Source: Bacteroides ndongoniae (GTDB taxonomy: Bacteria > Bacteroidota > Bacteroidia > Bacteroidales > Bacteroidaceae). From it: 64,000 bases of DNA. Positions 44,398 through 53,390 of this stretch are shown here, one piece after another. The stretch is from assembly GCF_900108345.1 (NCBI RefSeq), contig NZ_FNVV01000014.1, positions 682,001 through 746,000 of the forward strand. Direction: 5' to 3'. The translations under genes and the position numbers were made by a program. How positions within the stretch are numbered: the first letter of the stretch is position 1; each line of letters opens with the position of its first letter. The notes beneath the pieces were generated by a model. That model had not been told where the DNA came from. It was given only the letters and a program-made list of their open reading frames with translations, and ran no database searches.

Positions 44398-45570
44398 ATG
44401 GAAACATTTGCCATCAATTCTACCGAACAATATCTGCTCATGGCAGCCGGCATTCTGTTAGCCGTTCAGATCATCTACTACCTTGTCCTCTACAGCCGTA
44501 TCGGGCGGCGCAACCGCAAGGAGCAACGTAACGAACTTCACTTTACTCAGGGGCTTCCTCCTCTGTCGGTCATCATCTGTGCACACGACGAAGTGGAGAA
44601 TCTGCGCCGCAACCTGCCCGCCATACTGGCACAGGACTATCCGGATTTTGAGGTGATCGTCATCAACGACGGCGAGAAGAACGAAAGCGAAGACTATCTG
44701 CTGCAACTCGAAGAGCAGTACCGTAACCTATACCACAGCTTTGTGCCCGACTCGTCGCGCTACATCAGCCGCAAGAAGCTGGCCGTCACCCTTGGCATCC
44801 GTGCCTCGCGTCACGACTGGCTGGTGCTGACCGAAGCCAACTGCCAGCCTCAAAGCAATCAATGGTTACGCCTGATGGCACGCAACTTTACACCGCATAC
44901 CGGAGTCGTACTGGGCTACAGCGGATACGAACGCGGAAAAAGCTGGCTTCACCGCTGCACAGCTTTCGACAGCCTGTTCACCGCCATGCGCTATCTGGGA
45001 TTTGCCCTGGGCGGACATCCGTATATGGGCATCGGGCGAAACCTGGCTTACAGGAAACAGCTCTTCTACGACCAAAAAGGATTTTCTGCCCATCTGAACC
45101 TGCGGCGCGGCGACGACGACCTCTTCGTCAATCAGGTAGCCAACGGTGACAATACACGGGTAGAAACGGCCCCAGAGGCTGCGGTACGGATGCAACCCGT
45201 CTACAGAAGTAAAGACTGGCGTGAAGAAAAAATAGGGTATGCTTCGACAGCCCGCCAATACAAAGGCCTGCAACGCTGGCTGGCAGGGTTCGAAACCCTA
45301 AGTCGTCTGTTGTTCTATGCGGCATGGATCGCTATGACTGTGTGGGGCATTCTTCATTTCCACTGGCTGGTTGCCGGAATCGGTGTGCTGCTTTTCCTGG
45401 TTCGCTTCATCGTCCAGGCACTGGTAATAAACTCCACGGCCAAGTCGCTGAACGAGCGATATCGCTATCGGCTGACACTCCCGCTGTTTGACATCCTCCA
45501 GCCACTCCAATCCCTGTGCTGGAAGCTGTTTTACCTTTTCCGCGACAAGCGGGAATTCCTACGAAAATAA
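44398..45570 (+). CDS. Membrane-anchored family 2 glycosyltransferase
   Basis: Counting from ATG 44398 the protein is 390 residues. An earlier in-frame ATG at 44344 lies before the predicted transcription start (a TACTTTTG -7 element at 44359-44366), so it was not used. TM1 lies near 13-33. The GT-A core holds LSVIICAHDEVENLRRNLPA, FEVIVINDGEKNES and LVLTEANCQPQS, and the Q-R/RRGDDDLFV block near 225 is typical. C-terminal helices (about 295-350) anchor it. It may build a glycolipid or exopolysaccharide. Confidence 0.82.
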   Translation: METFAINSTEQYLLMAAGILLAVQIIYYLVLYSRIGRRNRKEQRNELHFTQGLPPLSVIICAHDEVENLRRNLPAILAQDYPDFEVIVINDGEKNESEDYLLQLEEQYRNLYHSFVPDSSRYISRKKLAVTLGIRASRHDWLVLTEANCQPQSNQWLRLMARNFTPHTGVVLGYSGYERGKSWLHRCTAFDSLFTAMRYLGFALGGHPYMGIGRNLAYRKQLFYDQKGFSAHLNLRRGDDDLFVNQVANGDNTRVETAPEAAVRMQPVYRSKDWREEKIGYASTARQYKGLQRWLAGFETLSRLLFYAAWIAMTVWGILHFHWLVAGIGVLLFLVRFIVQALVINSTAKSLNERYRYRLTLPLFDILQPLQSLCWKLFYLFRDKREFLRK

Positions 45571-45610
45571 AAAGAAACAATCTGCAAACAAATAGAACTC
45601 ATACAACAAT

Positions 45611-46111
45611 ATGAATCGGAAACATGCCCAACTGACTGCCCTCATGACAGCATACAATGCCGGTGATCCCAAACGCATCCAGCATTTTATCAAAGTATTC
45701 CAACTGGCCTCCGTGATCGGTACATTGGAACAGGTGGACGAAGAAACCCTCTTCGTGCTGGAAACCGCTGCCATCGTTCACGATATAGGAATCCGTATTT
45801 GCGAACAGAAATACCACATGTGCGACGGAAAACATCAGGAACTGGAAGGACCTGCCGAAGCCAGAAAACTGCTGGCTACAACAGGCAACTATACGGAAGA
45901 ACAGATCGAACGCGTCTGCTGGTTGGTAGGTCATCACCATACTTATAAGGATATCGAAGGAATAGACTACCAGATTCTGGTGGAAGCCGACTTTCTGGTA
46001 AACATCTATGAAGACGAACTGCCGGCTGAAAACATCAGAATAATAAAACAACGCATCTTCCGGACTCCGACTGGCATCAGACTGCTGGAGGACATGTACG
46101 AAAAGAAATAA
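45611..46111 (+). CDS. HD-domain phosphohydrolase
   Basis: This 166-residue protein has the HD motif in AAIVHDIGIRI (His57-Asp58), LVGHHHTYKDIEG near 105-117 and VEADFLVNIYED near 124-135. This is the H...HD...H...D pattern of small HD hydrolases. These act as phosphohydrolases, often on nucleotides. It starts 40 bp after the GT2 gene and is followed 39 bp later by a NimA-like gene, so the three genes may form one operon. The substrate is unknown. Confidence 0.85.
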   Translation: MNRKHAQLTALMTAYNAGDPKRIQHFIKVFQLASVIGTLEQVDEETLFVLETAAIVHDIGIRICEQKYHMCDGKHQELEGPAEARKLLATTGNYTEEQIERVCWLVGHHHTYKDIEGIDYQILVEADFLVNIYEDELPAENIRIIKQRIFRTPTGIRLLEDMYEKK

Positions 46112-46150
46112 ATGCCCCCTGAACATAATCCTGCAAACTGAAAATACAAT

Positions 46151-46639
46151 ATGGAATATACAAACGAAGCTGTAAGAAGACAAGATCGCCTTTTGGACAA
46201 CGAACGTGCATACGCCTTGCTGAAAGAAGGAGAATACGGAGTGCTGTCCATGACCGATGAAGCGGGGAAAGCCGCATACGGAATCCCCATCAATTATGTA
46301 TGGGACGGCAAAGATGCCATCTACCTGCACTGTGCTCCGCAAGGCCGAAAGCTACGCTGCATCGCTGCTCATCCGGAGGTTTCATTCTGCGTAGTCGGAG
46401 CTACGCATGTTGTTTCCAACAAATTCACCACCGGCTATGAAAGTATTGTGCTGGATTGTCTGGCTCGTATCGGACTGGAGGCTAAAGAGCGGAAACATGC
46501 CTTACAGCTGTTGCTACAAAAATATTCGCCCAACGATACGACCGTTGGGCTGAAATATGCAGAGAAATCTTTTCATCGCACTGAAATCATCAAACTGGAA
46601 ATCCGTCGGTTCAGCGGAAAATGCAAGCGGGTACAATAG
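46151..46639 (+). CDS. NimA-like pyridoxamine 5'-phosphate oxidase family protein
   Basis: This 162-residue flavin-binding split-barrel protein has LLKEGEYGVLSMTDEAGKA, YGIPINYVWDGKDAIYLHCA and GRKLRCIAAHPEVSFCVVG, typical of the NimA/PNPOx-like family. Members bind FMN, and Nim proteins reduce 5-nitroimidazoles. The small size and absence of Nim-specific marks mean resistance cannot be claimed. It ends 6 bp before the end of the convergent gene at 46646. Confidence 0.82.
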   Translation: MEYTNEAVRRQDRLLDNERAYALLKEGEYGVLSMTDEAGKAAYGIPINYVWDGKDAIYLHCAPQGRKLRCIAAHPEVSFCVVGATHVVSNKFTTGYESIVLDCLARIGLEAKERKHALQLLLQKYSPNDTTVGLKYAEKSFHRTEIIKLEIRRFSGKCKRVQ

Positions 46640-46645
46640 AACTTC

Positions 46646-47890
46646 CTATTCGTAACGCATGGAATTGGCCGGATGGATGCGCGTAATAAGGTACGAGGGT
46701 CCCAGCAGCATCAGCACCGAAGCCAGCAACGTGCCCACATTCAGCAGCAGAAACAGCCAGATGTTGAAAGATACAGGGACGGTGTCCATATAATAGGTTT
46801 CGGGATCGAGCTTGAACAATCCGAAATGACGCTGTACGAAGTAGAAAGCCAGTCCGATAGCATTGCCCCACAGCATGCCTTTCCCGATAAGAAAGACGGC
46901 AAACCACAGGAACAGTCTGCGTATGGTATCATTGTTGGCTCCTAAAGACTTCAGCACACCGATCATCGAAGTGCGCTCGATAATGATAATCAGAAGGCCC
47001 GAAATCATGGTAAAGCCGGCCACACCGATCATCAGCACCAGAATCACCCAGATGTTGACGTCCAGAATGCCGAGCCAGGCAAAGATGGAAGGATTGAGCT
47101 GTTCGATGTTACGCACACAGTATTCCTGTCCGAAACGGTCGATTACCCCATTCAGGTCGTCCCCAATCTCGTAGGTCATCTCTTCCAGACGATTGTAATC
47201 GCGCAAAGATAGTTCAATGCCGCTCGCCTGGTCAGACTCCCATTTGTTCAAACGGTTCACAAGGCACAAGTCGGTCAGCATAAACAGATTGTCATACTCG
47301 GCCAGATTAGTCTGGTAAATACCCACAATTTTCAACCGACGGGCACGGATATCGTCTTGTATGTAATACGTATCAATCTTGTCGCCCAGCTTCAACTTCA
47401 GTTTGTCGGCCAGCGATTTCGAGATAACCACCCTGTTGGACGAAGCCGAATCGCTGAACTGCGGAAACTCCCCTTCCAACAGATGATTCCGGAAAAAGGA
47501 CAGGTCATACTCCGGTCCGATGCCTTTCAGCAGCATACCTTGAAAAGCCTCGGCTGTCTTTACCATTCCCATCTTGGTGGAATAGCGCTGCACATGGCTC
47601 ACCTCGGGATAGTCGGAAAGTATGGCCAGCAGACTATCGTCGGCCACTACCGGAAAAGTCTCGTAAGAACGGGCCTGTTCCAGATTGGTGACTTGTATGT
47701 GCGAACCGAAACCAATTATCTTTTCGCGTACCTCACTTTTGAAGCCCACTATCACCGACACGGTAATAATCATCACCGCCAGCCCGATGGCAATGCCTGT
47801 CATGGCAATCAGCACCGCCGGACGGGAGACTTGCCGGCCGGCATCGTCTCCCCGATAAATACGTCTGGCTAGAAACAAGGAAAGACTCAT
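46646..47890 (-). CDS. LolC/E-like ABC transporter permease (FtsX type)
   Basis: This 414-residue protein has TM1 near 25-48 (AVLIAMTGIAIGLAVMIITV), a large periplasmic domain (about 55-275) and three C-terminal spans. The C-terminal LKSLGANNDTIRRLFLWFAV near 318-337 is the usual coupling helix and loop of LolC/E permeases. It probably extracts lipoproteins or moves other substrates with an ATPase encoded elsewhere. Its ATG shares one base with the aminotransferase stop, so they are translationally coupled. Confidence 0.85.
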   Translation of the reverse strand: MSLSLFLARRIYRGDDAGRQVSRPAVLIAMTGIAIGLAVMIITVSVIVGFKSEVREKIIGFGSHIQVTNLEQARSYETFPVVADDSLLAILSDYPEVSHVQRYSTKMGMVKTAEAFQGMLLKGIGPEYDLSFFRNHLLEGEFPQFSDSASSNRVVISKSLADKLKLKLGDKIDTYYIQDDIRARRLKIVGIYQTNLAEYDNLFMLTDLCLVNRLNKWESDQASGIELSLRDYNRLEEMTYEIGDDLNGVIDRFGQEYCVRNIEQLNPSIFAWLGILDVNIWVILVLMIGVAGFTMISGLLIIIIERTSMIGVLKSLGANNDTIRRLFLWFAVFLIGKGMLWGNAIGLAFYFVQRHFGLFKLDPETYYMDTVPVSFNIWLFLLLNVGTLLASVLMLLGPSYLITRIHPANSMRYE

Positions 47891-49089
47891 CAGTCTACTC
47901 TCCCCGGATAGGCCTCAAGCGCTTTCTGCAGTACAAAAAGGGCACGGGTCAGATCTTCTTTCTTCAATACATAGGCAATACGCACTTCATTGCGCCCGGC
48001 TCCCGGAGTGGTATAGAACCCCGAAGCCGGAGCCATGAACACTGTCTGCCCTTCGTATTCGAACTCGGACAAACACCAGGCACAGAACTTGTCGGAATCG
48101 TCGACCGGAAGTTTGGCCACCGTATAGAAAGCACCCATCGGAATGGGCGAATAAACACCGGGAATACGGTTCAGACCATCGATCAGGCATTTACGGCGTT
48201 CTACATATTCGTCGTACGTATCGCGCAAGTAATCCTCGCCGGCATCGAGCGAAGCCTCGGCAGCAATCTGCCCAATCAACGGAGGACTGAGACGTGCCTG
48301 ACAGAACTTCATCACAGCATCGCGTATCTCCTTGTTCTTCGTAATCAGAGCACCGATACGGATACCGCACTCCGAATAACGCTTGGAAACAGAATCAATC
48401 AACACCACATTCTGCTCGATACCTTCCAGATGGCAAGCCGAGATGTAAGGCGAACCGGTATAGATAAACTCACGATACACCTCATCGGAGAAGAGGAACA
48501 GGTCATACTTCTTCACCAGATCGCGTATCTGGTTCATCTCGCGACGGGTATACAAATAGCCGGTCGGATTGTTCGGGTTGCAGATCAGGATGGCACGGGT
48601 ACGCTCGTTGATCAGTTCTTCGAATTTCTCCACCTTCGGCAACGAGAATCCCTCTTCAATGGTCGTTGCAATGGTGCGTATCTTGGCACCCGCCGAAATG
48701 GCAAATGCCATGTAGTTGGCATACGCCGGCTCGGGAACGATGATTTCGTCTCCCGGGTTCAGGCAGGCCATGAACGAGAAAAGCACCGCCTCGGAACCGC
48801 CGGACGTAATGATAATGTCGTCGGCAGTCAGGTGTATATTGTACTTTTCGTAATAGCCCACCAGCTTTTCGCGGTAACTGCGGTATCCCTGGCTCGGGCT
48901 ATACTCCAAGACAGTCCGGTCAATATTGCGTATCGCATCGATCGCCACCTGCGGCGTGGGCAGGTCGGGCTGTCCGATGTTCAGATGAAAGACGTGTATT
49001 CCTCTTTGTTTGGCTGCATCTGCCAGAGGAGCCAGCTTGCGGATAGGCGAAGCGGGCATCTCTGTTCCACGAATAGATATTTTAGGCAT
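47890..49089 (-). CDS. Class I PLP-dependent aminotransferase (AspC-like)
   Basis: This 399-residue PLP enzyme of fold type I has HLNIGQPDLPTP near 35-46, NPNNPTG at 171-177, FSDEVYREFIY near 200-210 and the PLP lysine 236 in DSVSKRYSECGIRIGA. The best match is aspartate aminotransferase subfamily I-gamma. It probably transfers the amino group between amino acids and 2-oxo acids. A minus-strand TACTTTTG -7 element (49159-49152) lies 63 bp upstream of the ATG. Confidence 0.9.
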   Translation of the reverse strand: MPKISIRGTEMPASPIRKLAPLADAAKQRGIHVFHLNIGQPDLPTPQVAIDAIRNIDRTVLEYSPSQGYRSYREKLVGYYEKYNIHLTADDIIITSGGSEAVLFSFMACLNPGDEIIVPEPAYANYMAFAISAGAKIRTIATTIEEGFSLPKVEKFEELINERTRAILICNPNNPTGYLYTRREMNQIRDLVKKYDLFLFSDEVYREFIYTGSPYISACHLEGIEQNVVLIDSVSKRYSECGIRIGALITKNKEIRDAVMKFCQARLSPPLIGQIAAEASLDAGEDYLRDTYDEYVERRKCLIDGLNRIPGVYSPIPMGAFYTVAKLPVDDSDKFCAWCLSEFEYEGQTVFMAPASGFYTTPGAGRNEVRIAYVLKKEDLTRALFVLQKALEAYPGRVD

Positions 49090-49151
49090 GATTCGAACTT
49101 TAAAATCTTCTTCTATTATTCAATAATTTGCATTCTTTTTGTTTAAAGCCA

Positions 49152-49260
49152 CAAAAGTAGCGATTTATTTGGAATCAACGGAAACAGCAGACATAAAAAC
49201 TTTAAAAACCTTATCTATATTAAAAACGTTATGCCAAATAAAAAGAAAGCCTTACCTTTG
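49152..49260. promoter_or_regulatory. Divergent promoter elements
   Basis: The 211-bp gap between divergent genes holds a minus-strand TACTTTTG (49159-49152) for the aminotransferase/LolE operon and a plus-strand TACCTTTG (49253-49260) for the gene at 49301. The -33 elements are weaker than consensus on both sides. Confidence 0.55.
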
Positions 49261-49300
49261 AGTTACTAAACCGTTAATAGCTAAAACCAAAAATAATATC

Positions 49301-50536
49301 ATGGTCCTCAATCTGATTACATTTGCATCTCCACTGCACAAGCAAGCTTCCATCCGCAGTTCTCACGAAACGGTACTGACCGAGTTGGAAAAATATTTCA
49401 CCCTCAAATTCATCGATTGTCAAGATATAGACAAAATATCTCCCGACGATTTCTGCCTGTTGTTTATCGCTACCGGCGGAGTAGAACGGATGGTTATCCA
49501 GCATTTTGAATCGTTGCCCCGCCCGGCCGTATTTTTAGCCGACGGAATGCAGAACTCGCTGGCTGCTGCTCTTGAGATATCATCCTGGCTCCGTACGCGA
49601 GGCATGAAAAGCGAAATTCTGCATGGCGAACTGACGGAAATCGTCAGACGCATATTTGTCATGTACAATAACTTCAAGGCGCAACATCAAATCTCCGGAT
49701 CGCGCATCGGTGTTATCGGTACGCCTTCAAGCTGGCTCATCTCCAGCAATGTGGATTATCTGCTGGCCAAACGCCGCTGGGGCATCGAATACGTAGACAT
49801 CCCGCTGGAACGGGTCGTTGAATATTTCAATGCACTTACCGACGACGAAGTGGGCGAAGCCGCTGCCCAGCTGGCCGGACAGGCACTGGCCTGCCGTGAA
49901 GCATCGGCCGACGACATGCTGAAAGCCATGAAGATATACCAGGCCGTCAAGCGCATCGTAGAAGAAGAAAAACTCTCGGCCCTGACATTGAGCTGCTTCA
50001 AGCTGATAGAGCTGACGGGGGCTACAGGCTGTCTGGCCCTCTCGCTGCTGAACGACGAAGGCATCATTGCCGGATGCGAAGGCGACCTGCAGTCGGTTTT
50101 CACCATGCTGGTGGTAAAGACTCTCACAGGTAAATCGGCATTCATGGCCAACCCTTCCATGATCAACGCACGTACCAACGAAATTGTATTGGCCCACTGC
50201 ACCGTAGGACTGAAACAGACCGAGAAGTTCATCCTTCGCAGTCACTTCGAGACCGAACTGAGCATCGGCATTCAGGGCTTGCTGCCTACCGGCGACGTGA
50301 CCATCGTCAAATGCGGAGGCGAATGCCTGGACGAATACTACCTGACTACCGGCACGCTGACCGAGAACACCAACTACATCAACATGTGCCGCACACAGGT
50401 ACGTGTCCGCCTGAACTCACCGGCTGATTATTTCCTGAAGAACCCGTTGGGAAATCATCACATCCTGCTGCATGGCAACTACGAAACCATATTCAACGAA
50501 TTCTTCCAGGTGAATGCCTGCAAACGGACGGAATGA
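49301..50536 (+). CDS. L-fucose isomerase-like protein, function unassigned
   Basis: This 411-residue protein lacks membrane spans and a signal peptide. It shows features of the FucI/AraA-like fold: SRIGVIGTPSSWLISSNVDY near 133-152 and TLSCFKLIELTGATGCLALS near 228-247, with LLPTGDVTIVKCGGE and LLHGNYETIFNEFF near the end. The residues FucI uses to bind metal were not identified here, so isomerase activity is doubtful. A TACCTTTG -7 element lies 41 bp upstream of the ATG. Confidence 0.6.
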   Translation: MVLNLITFASPLHKQASIRSSHETVLTELEKYFTLKFIDCQDIDKISPDDFCLLFIATGGVERMVIQHFESLPRPAVFLADGMQNSLAAALEISSWLRTRGMKSEILHGELTEIVRRIFVMYNNFKAQHQISGSRIGVIGTPSSWLISSNVDYLLAKRRWGIEYVDIPLERVVEYFNALTDDEVGEAAAQLAGQALACREASADDMLKAMKIYQAVKRIVEEEKLSALTLSCFKLIELTGATGCLALSLLNDEGIIAGCEGDLQSVFTMLVVKTLTGKSAFMANPSMINARTNEIVLAHCTVGLKQTEKFILRSHFETELSIGIQGLLPTGDVTIVKCGGECLDEYYLTTGTLTENTNYINMCRTQVRVRLNSPADYFLKNPLGNHHILLHGNYETIFNEFFQVNACKRTE

Positions 50537-50566
50537 GATATAACTCCTGAAAACAAGAAAGAAAAA

Positions 50567-50630
50567 TTCCCCAGTTAGGAAAAAATTTTTTGCTAACTGG
50601 GGAATATTTTTTTCCTAACTAGGAAAAAAT
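50567..50630. terminator. Bidirectional terminator-like hairpins
   Basis: A 12-bp perfect stem TTCCCCAGTTAG/CTAACTGGGGAA with a 14-nt A/T loop (50567-50604) is followed by a TTTTCCTAACTAGGAAAA palindrome. It lies between convergent genes ending at 50536 and 50654. Related motifs occur at 8176-8245. Confidence 0.75.
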
Positions 50631-50653
50631 AACGCCCTCTTTATCTGCGTGGA

Positions 50654-51907
50654 CTACTCGTCGTGCAACGCTTCGGCGGGCTGCACTTTCATCGCCTGAC
50701 GGGCAGGATACCAGATACCGGCAAGAATGATCAGTGCCATCAGCAGCAACGCCGCACAGAAACATCCCACAAAACGGGCAGCCGAAACATCGACCAGCGT
50801 ATGTACCGTGAGGTCGGCCAGCTGAATGTTGAAAGCGATGAGCAAGGCCGGAACGGCTGCCAGCAACAGAAGTGCAAGACCTTCCAGCAGAAAATACCCC
50901 ATCACCGTGCGACGGCTGCTGCCCATAGCCATACGCAGGGCCACTTCGCAACGGCGCTTGCGGGTGCGATACCAGAAAGTGGCAAACACACACAGGAAGA
51001 TATTGAACAGGAAAAAGGCCGCCACGGCATAGACTGTATTCAGGTAGTTCACCGTGCCCTGCTGTATGTCGTAGGCTTCTTTCATGTCGTCGTACGACCG
51101 GATGGTGTTCAGGTAGAAGATGCCCCGGTCGAACACCGGCTGCATATCCTTGCGAAAACGCTCGGCAAAACCGGCCACCTGATCGGGAGCAACGCGTATC
51201 GCCACGTGCTGCCACCAGAAAGCCTGCTGGGCAGGCAGATAGATAAACGGTTCGTAGCGCTCGTAATCGCCCAGCTTGTGCCGGGGCAGGACAGCAGCCA
51301 CCCGATAATTGGTCACCGGATTGTCCCGCTTCAGCCAGTAGGGATTGAAACAGGTCTTGCCTACAGCGTCGGCCACGTTGGGCTGATGGAACAGGGAATC
51401 TGTCAGGTCTACACTCATCAGGGCGGGCATGGGATATTCGGCCGGCGACCAGTGCGCTTCGTCCAGTTGCCCGGCAATGGGTTTCAGACGGAACACCTTG
51501 AAATAAGAAGGCGTGACATAACGGATGAAACACGACACCACATGTGCCGAATCGGTATGAGAGGCATAACCCTCTAACATTGCATCGCCCGTATAGGGAA
51601 TGCTGCCGTGATAGGCACAGACTTCCTCCACGCCGGGATAGTCCTTAATCAGGTTGTACAGGTAAGCGAAATCTTTCCCCGCCTGCTGGTTGTCGGCATC
51701 GTTGATGACTTCCAATGGTTTGTCCCCCACGGTCAGGTCGAACACACACGACGTGTCGTAACCTTTAGGCTGCCAGGCGGCTCCTTCGTAATTGTACACT
51801 AAATCGATGCCATACCACAGCAGTACGGTTACGATACACAACTCCACCCACAGCCATGCGTTGGCACGCCGTTGGTTCCACATCTGTCTGTATATTTGTC
51901 TCCACAT
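50654..51907 (-). CDS. MacB/FtsX-type ABC permease, form A
   Basis: This 417-residue protein has TM1 near 17-36, an extracytoplasmic domain (about 40-290) and three C-terminal spans. VALRMAMGSSRRTVMGYFLL near 331-350 is the coupling segment, and the end IWYPARQAMKVQPAEALHDE (398-417) defines the A form of permease in this cluster. It lies 4 bp downstream of a B-form permease. It is the last gene of the cluster and ends before a terminator. There are four complete A forms, at 50654, 53391, 56480 and 60922. Confidence 0.85.
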   Translation of the reverse strand: MWRQIYRQMWNQRRANAWLWVELCIVTVLLWYGIDLVYNYEGAAWQPKGYDTSCVFDLTVGDKPLEVINDADNQQAGKDFAYLYNLIKDYPGVEEVCAYHGSIPYTGDAMLEGYASHTDSAHVVSCFIRYVTPSYFKVFRLKPIAGQLDEAHWSPAEYPMPALMSVDLTDSLFHQPNVADAVGKTCFNPYWLKRDNPVTNYRVAAVLPRHKLGDYERYEPFIYLPAQQAFWWQHVAIRVAPDQVAGFAERFRKDMQPVFDRGIFYLNTIRSYDDMKEAYDIQQGTVNYLNTVYAVAAFFLFNIFLCVFATFWYRTRKRRCEVALRMAMGSSRRTVMGYFLLEGLALLLLAAVPALLIAFNIQLADLTVHTLVDVSAARFVGCFCAALLLMALIILAGIWYPARQAMKVQPAEALHDE

Positions 51908-51911
51908 AATC

Positions 51912-53261
51912 TTATTCTCCTCCCGTTAATGTGTATGAAATGTTGCGGTGTACCGCCATCCAGGCCGGCAGCAGCGTAGATAGTGCGTTGAACACCAGGC
52001 ACGCCGCCAGCACTGCCACGAACAACGAAGGCCGCAGCAGCAGGTCGCTGCCCAACAGGATACCTTCCAACTCTACACCGCCCGTACCGAACAGCCACGT
52101 ACCGCCCGCCACCACCAGCACGCACGACAAGGCATAGCCCAGCACACCGCCTATCAAGGTAGTACACAGGCTCTCGGCAAACAAGTGACCGATGATGTTG
52201 GCATTAGAGGCTCCATAAGCCTTGCGGATGGCTATCTCGCCCAGGCGACTCTGCATCTGAGCATGCACCAGCCCCGATATGCCCACGGCAGGTACCACTA
52301 ACAGAATCAGCAGCAACAGCACATAGACCAGACTGGCACTGATACTGCTGTCGCGGAAGAAGGTGTAGTCCGTATGTGTATAGAGCCGCGGATCCTTCAG
52401 GACATACTCCAGCCCTTGCTTGTTGAGCTGCTCCATCCGCCGGTTCACTTCGGTACGTACTGCGTCAGGCGATGTGCCGGGCGACAGATGGAGGACGGCA
52501 TAGCGGAAGCCCAGCAGACCGGCAGTAGCGAGGTTCGGATCGAGGTGCTCCTCATTCATCAGGGTGAAAGGTTCCCACACGTCGGCATAGGCGGTCTGAA
52601 AGATGGAGCTGACGTCACGCACCACGCCCACTACGCGCGCCTCCTGAAAGTCCAGCAACAGTTGCTTGCCCACTGCCCCGGCAGCTCCGCCAAACAACTG
52701 TCCTGCCAGCCGCTCGCTGATGACGACGAAACGGCGCACTACGTCGTCTTCACGGTTGCGGACAAGCCGCCACTCGTCATCGGCTTTCTCGAAGGCTGCA
52801 CGTCCGGCATCGTATTCGGCCTTGGTAAAAGGACGTCCGGCTACAAAGTCGTAACGGAAAAAGTCGAACCAGTTGGCAGCCACGGCACGAAGCAATACGG
52901 AATGGCGGTCGGACGAAGCAGGCAAGGAACACACCGCCTTGCTCAGTCCGCTGTGCCAGGTCAGTTCGTCCACGCCCGGCAGGCTGTCGAAGAAGGCATG
53001 GAACGCCGTAGGCCCCAAGGCCCGATAGCCCCACATGTTCGTGCCATCGGGGCGCATGCACTGGGTACCGTAATTGTAAAGCACACGGCTGCGTCGGGTC
53101 TCCGGCGCGACATCGGCCGTACGAAAATCGTAGACCATCACCACCACCATCACAAAGGCAATGGTAACCGCCGTTCCCACCACACACACCGCCGTATAAA
53201 AACGGTGCTGCTTCAGCTGGTTGAGAAGAGAGCGTAAATTGTGTAACAAAGCATGTTTCAT
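51912..53261 (-). CDS. MacB/FtsX-type ABC permease, form B
   Basis: This 449-residue protein has TM1 near 20-45 (YTAVCVVGTAVTIAFVMVVV), a long extracytoplasmic domain and three C-terminal spans. The coupling segment is LGEIAIRKAYGASNANIIGH, and the end FNALSTLLPAWMAVHRNISYTL matches the B form in this cluster. It is followed 4 bp later by the A-form gene at 50654. Together with a shared ATPase a pair would make a heterodimeric exporter or mechanotransmitter. Confidence 0.85.
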   Translation of the reverse strand: MKHALLHNLRSLLNQLKQHRFYTAVCVVGTAVTIAFVMVVVMVYDFRTADVAPETRRSRVLYNYGTQCMRPDGTNMWGYRALGPTAFHAFFDSLPGVDELTWHSGLSKAVCSLPASSDRHSVLLRAVAANWFDFFRYDFVAGRPFTKAEYDAGRAAFEKADDEWRLVRNREDDVVRRFVVISERLAGQLFGGAAGAVGKQLLLDFQEARVVGVVRDVSSIFQTAYADVWEPFTLMNEEHLDPNLATAGLLGFRYAVLHLSPGTSPDAVRTEVNRRMEQLNKQGLEYVLKDPRLYTHTDYTFFRDSSISASLVYVLLLLILLVVPAVGISGLVHAQMQSRLGEIAIRKAYGASNANIIGHLFAESLCTTLIGGVLGYALSCVLVVAGGTWLFGTGGVELEGILLGSDLLLRPSLFVAVLAACLVFNALSTLLPAWMAVHRNISYTLTGGE

Positions 53262-53350
53262 TATAAAATGGTTAATTATAAATGGTTAATGGTTAATTGA
53301 AAAACGGTTACCCGCCAAACTGTCTATCATTGCACATACAATCGTTTTCA

Positions 53351-53388
53351 TCTCCCCTCTCCCCGGGAGAGGGGCCGGGGGTGAGGCC
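53351..53388. repeat. REP-like palindrome
   Basis: TCTCCCCTCTCCCCGGGAGA is followed by GGGGCCGGGGGTGAGGCC and ends 2 bp before the stop of the permease at 53391. The GGTGAGGC tail is shared with other copies in this cluster. Confidence 0.75.
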
Positions 53389-53390
53389 CC

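Noticed and set aside
46151..46639. Nitroimidazole resistance gene
   Set aside because: The protein is in the broad NimA/PNPOx-like family. Family membership alone does not show resistance.
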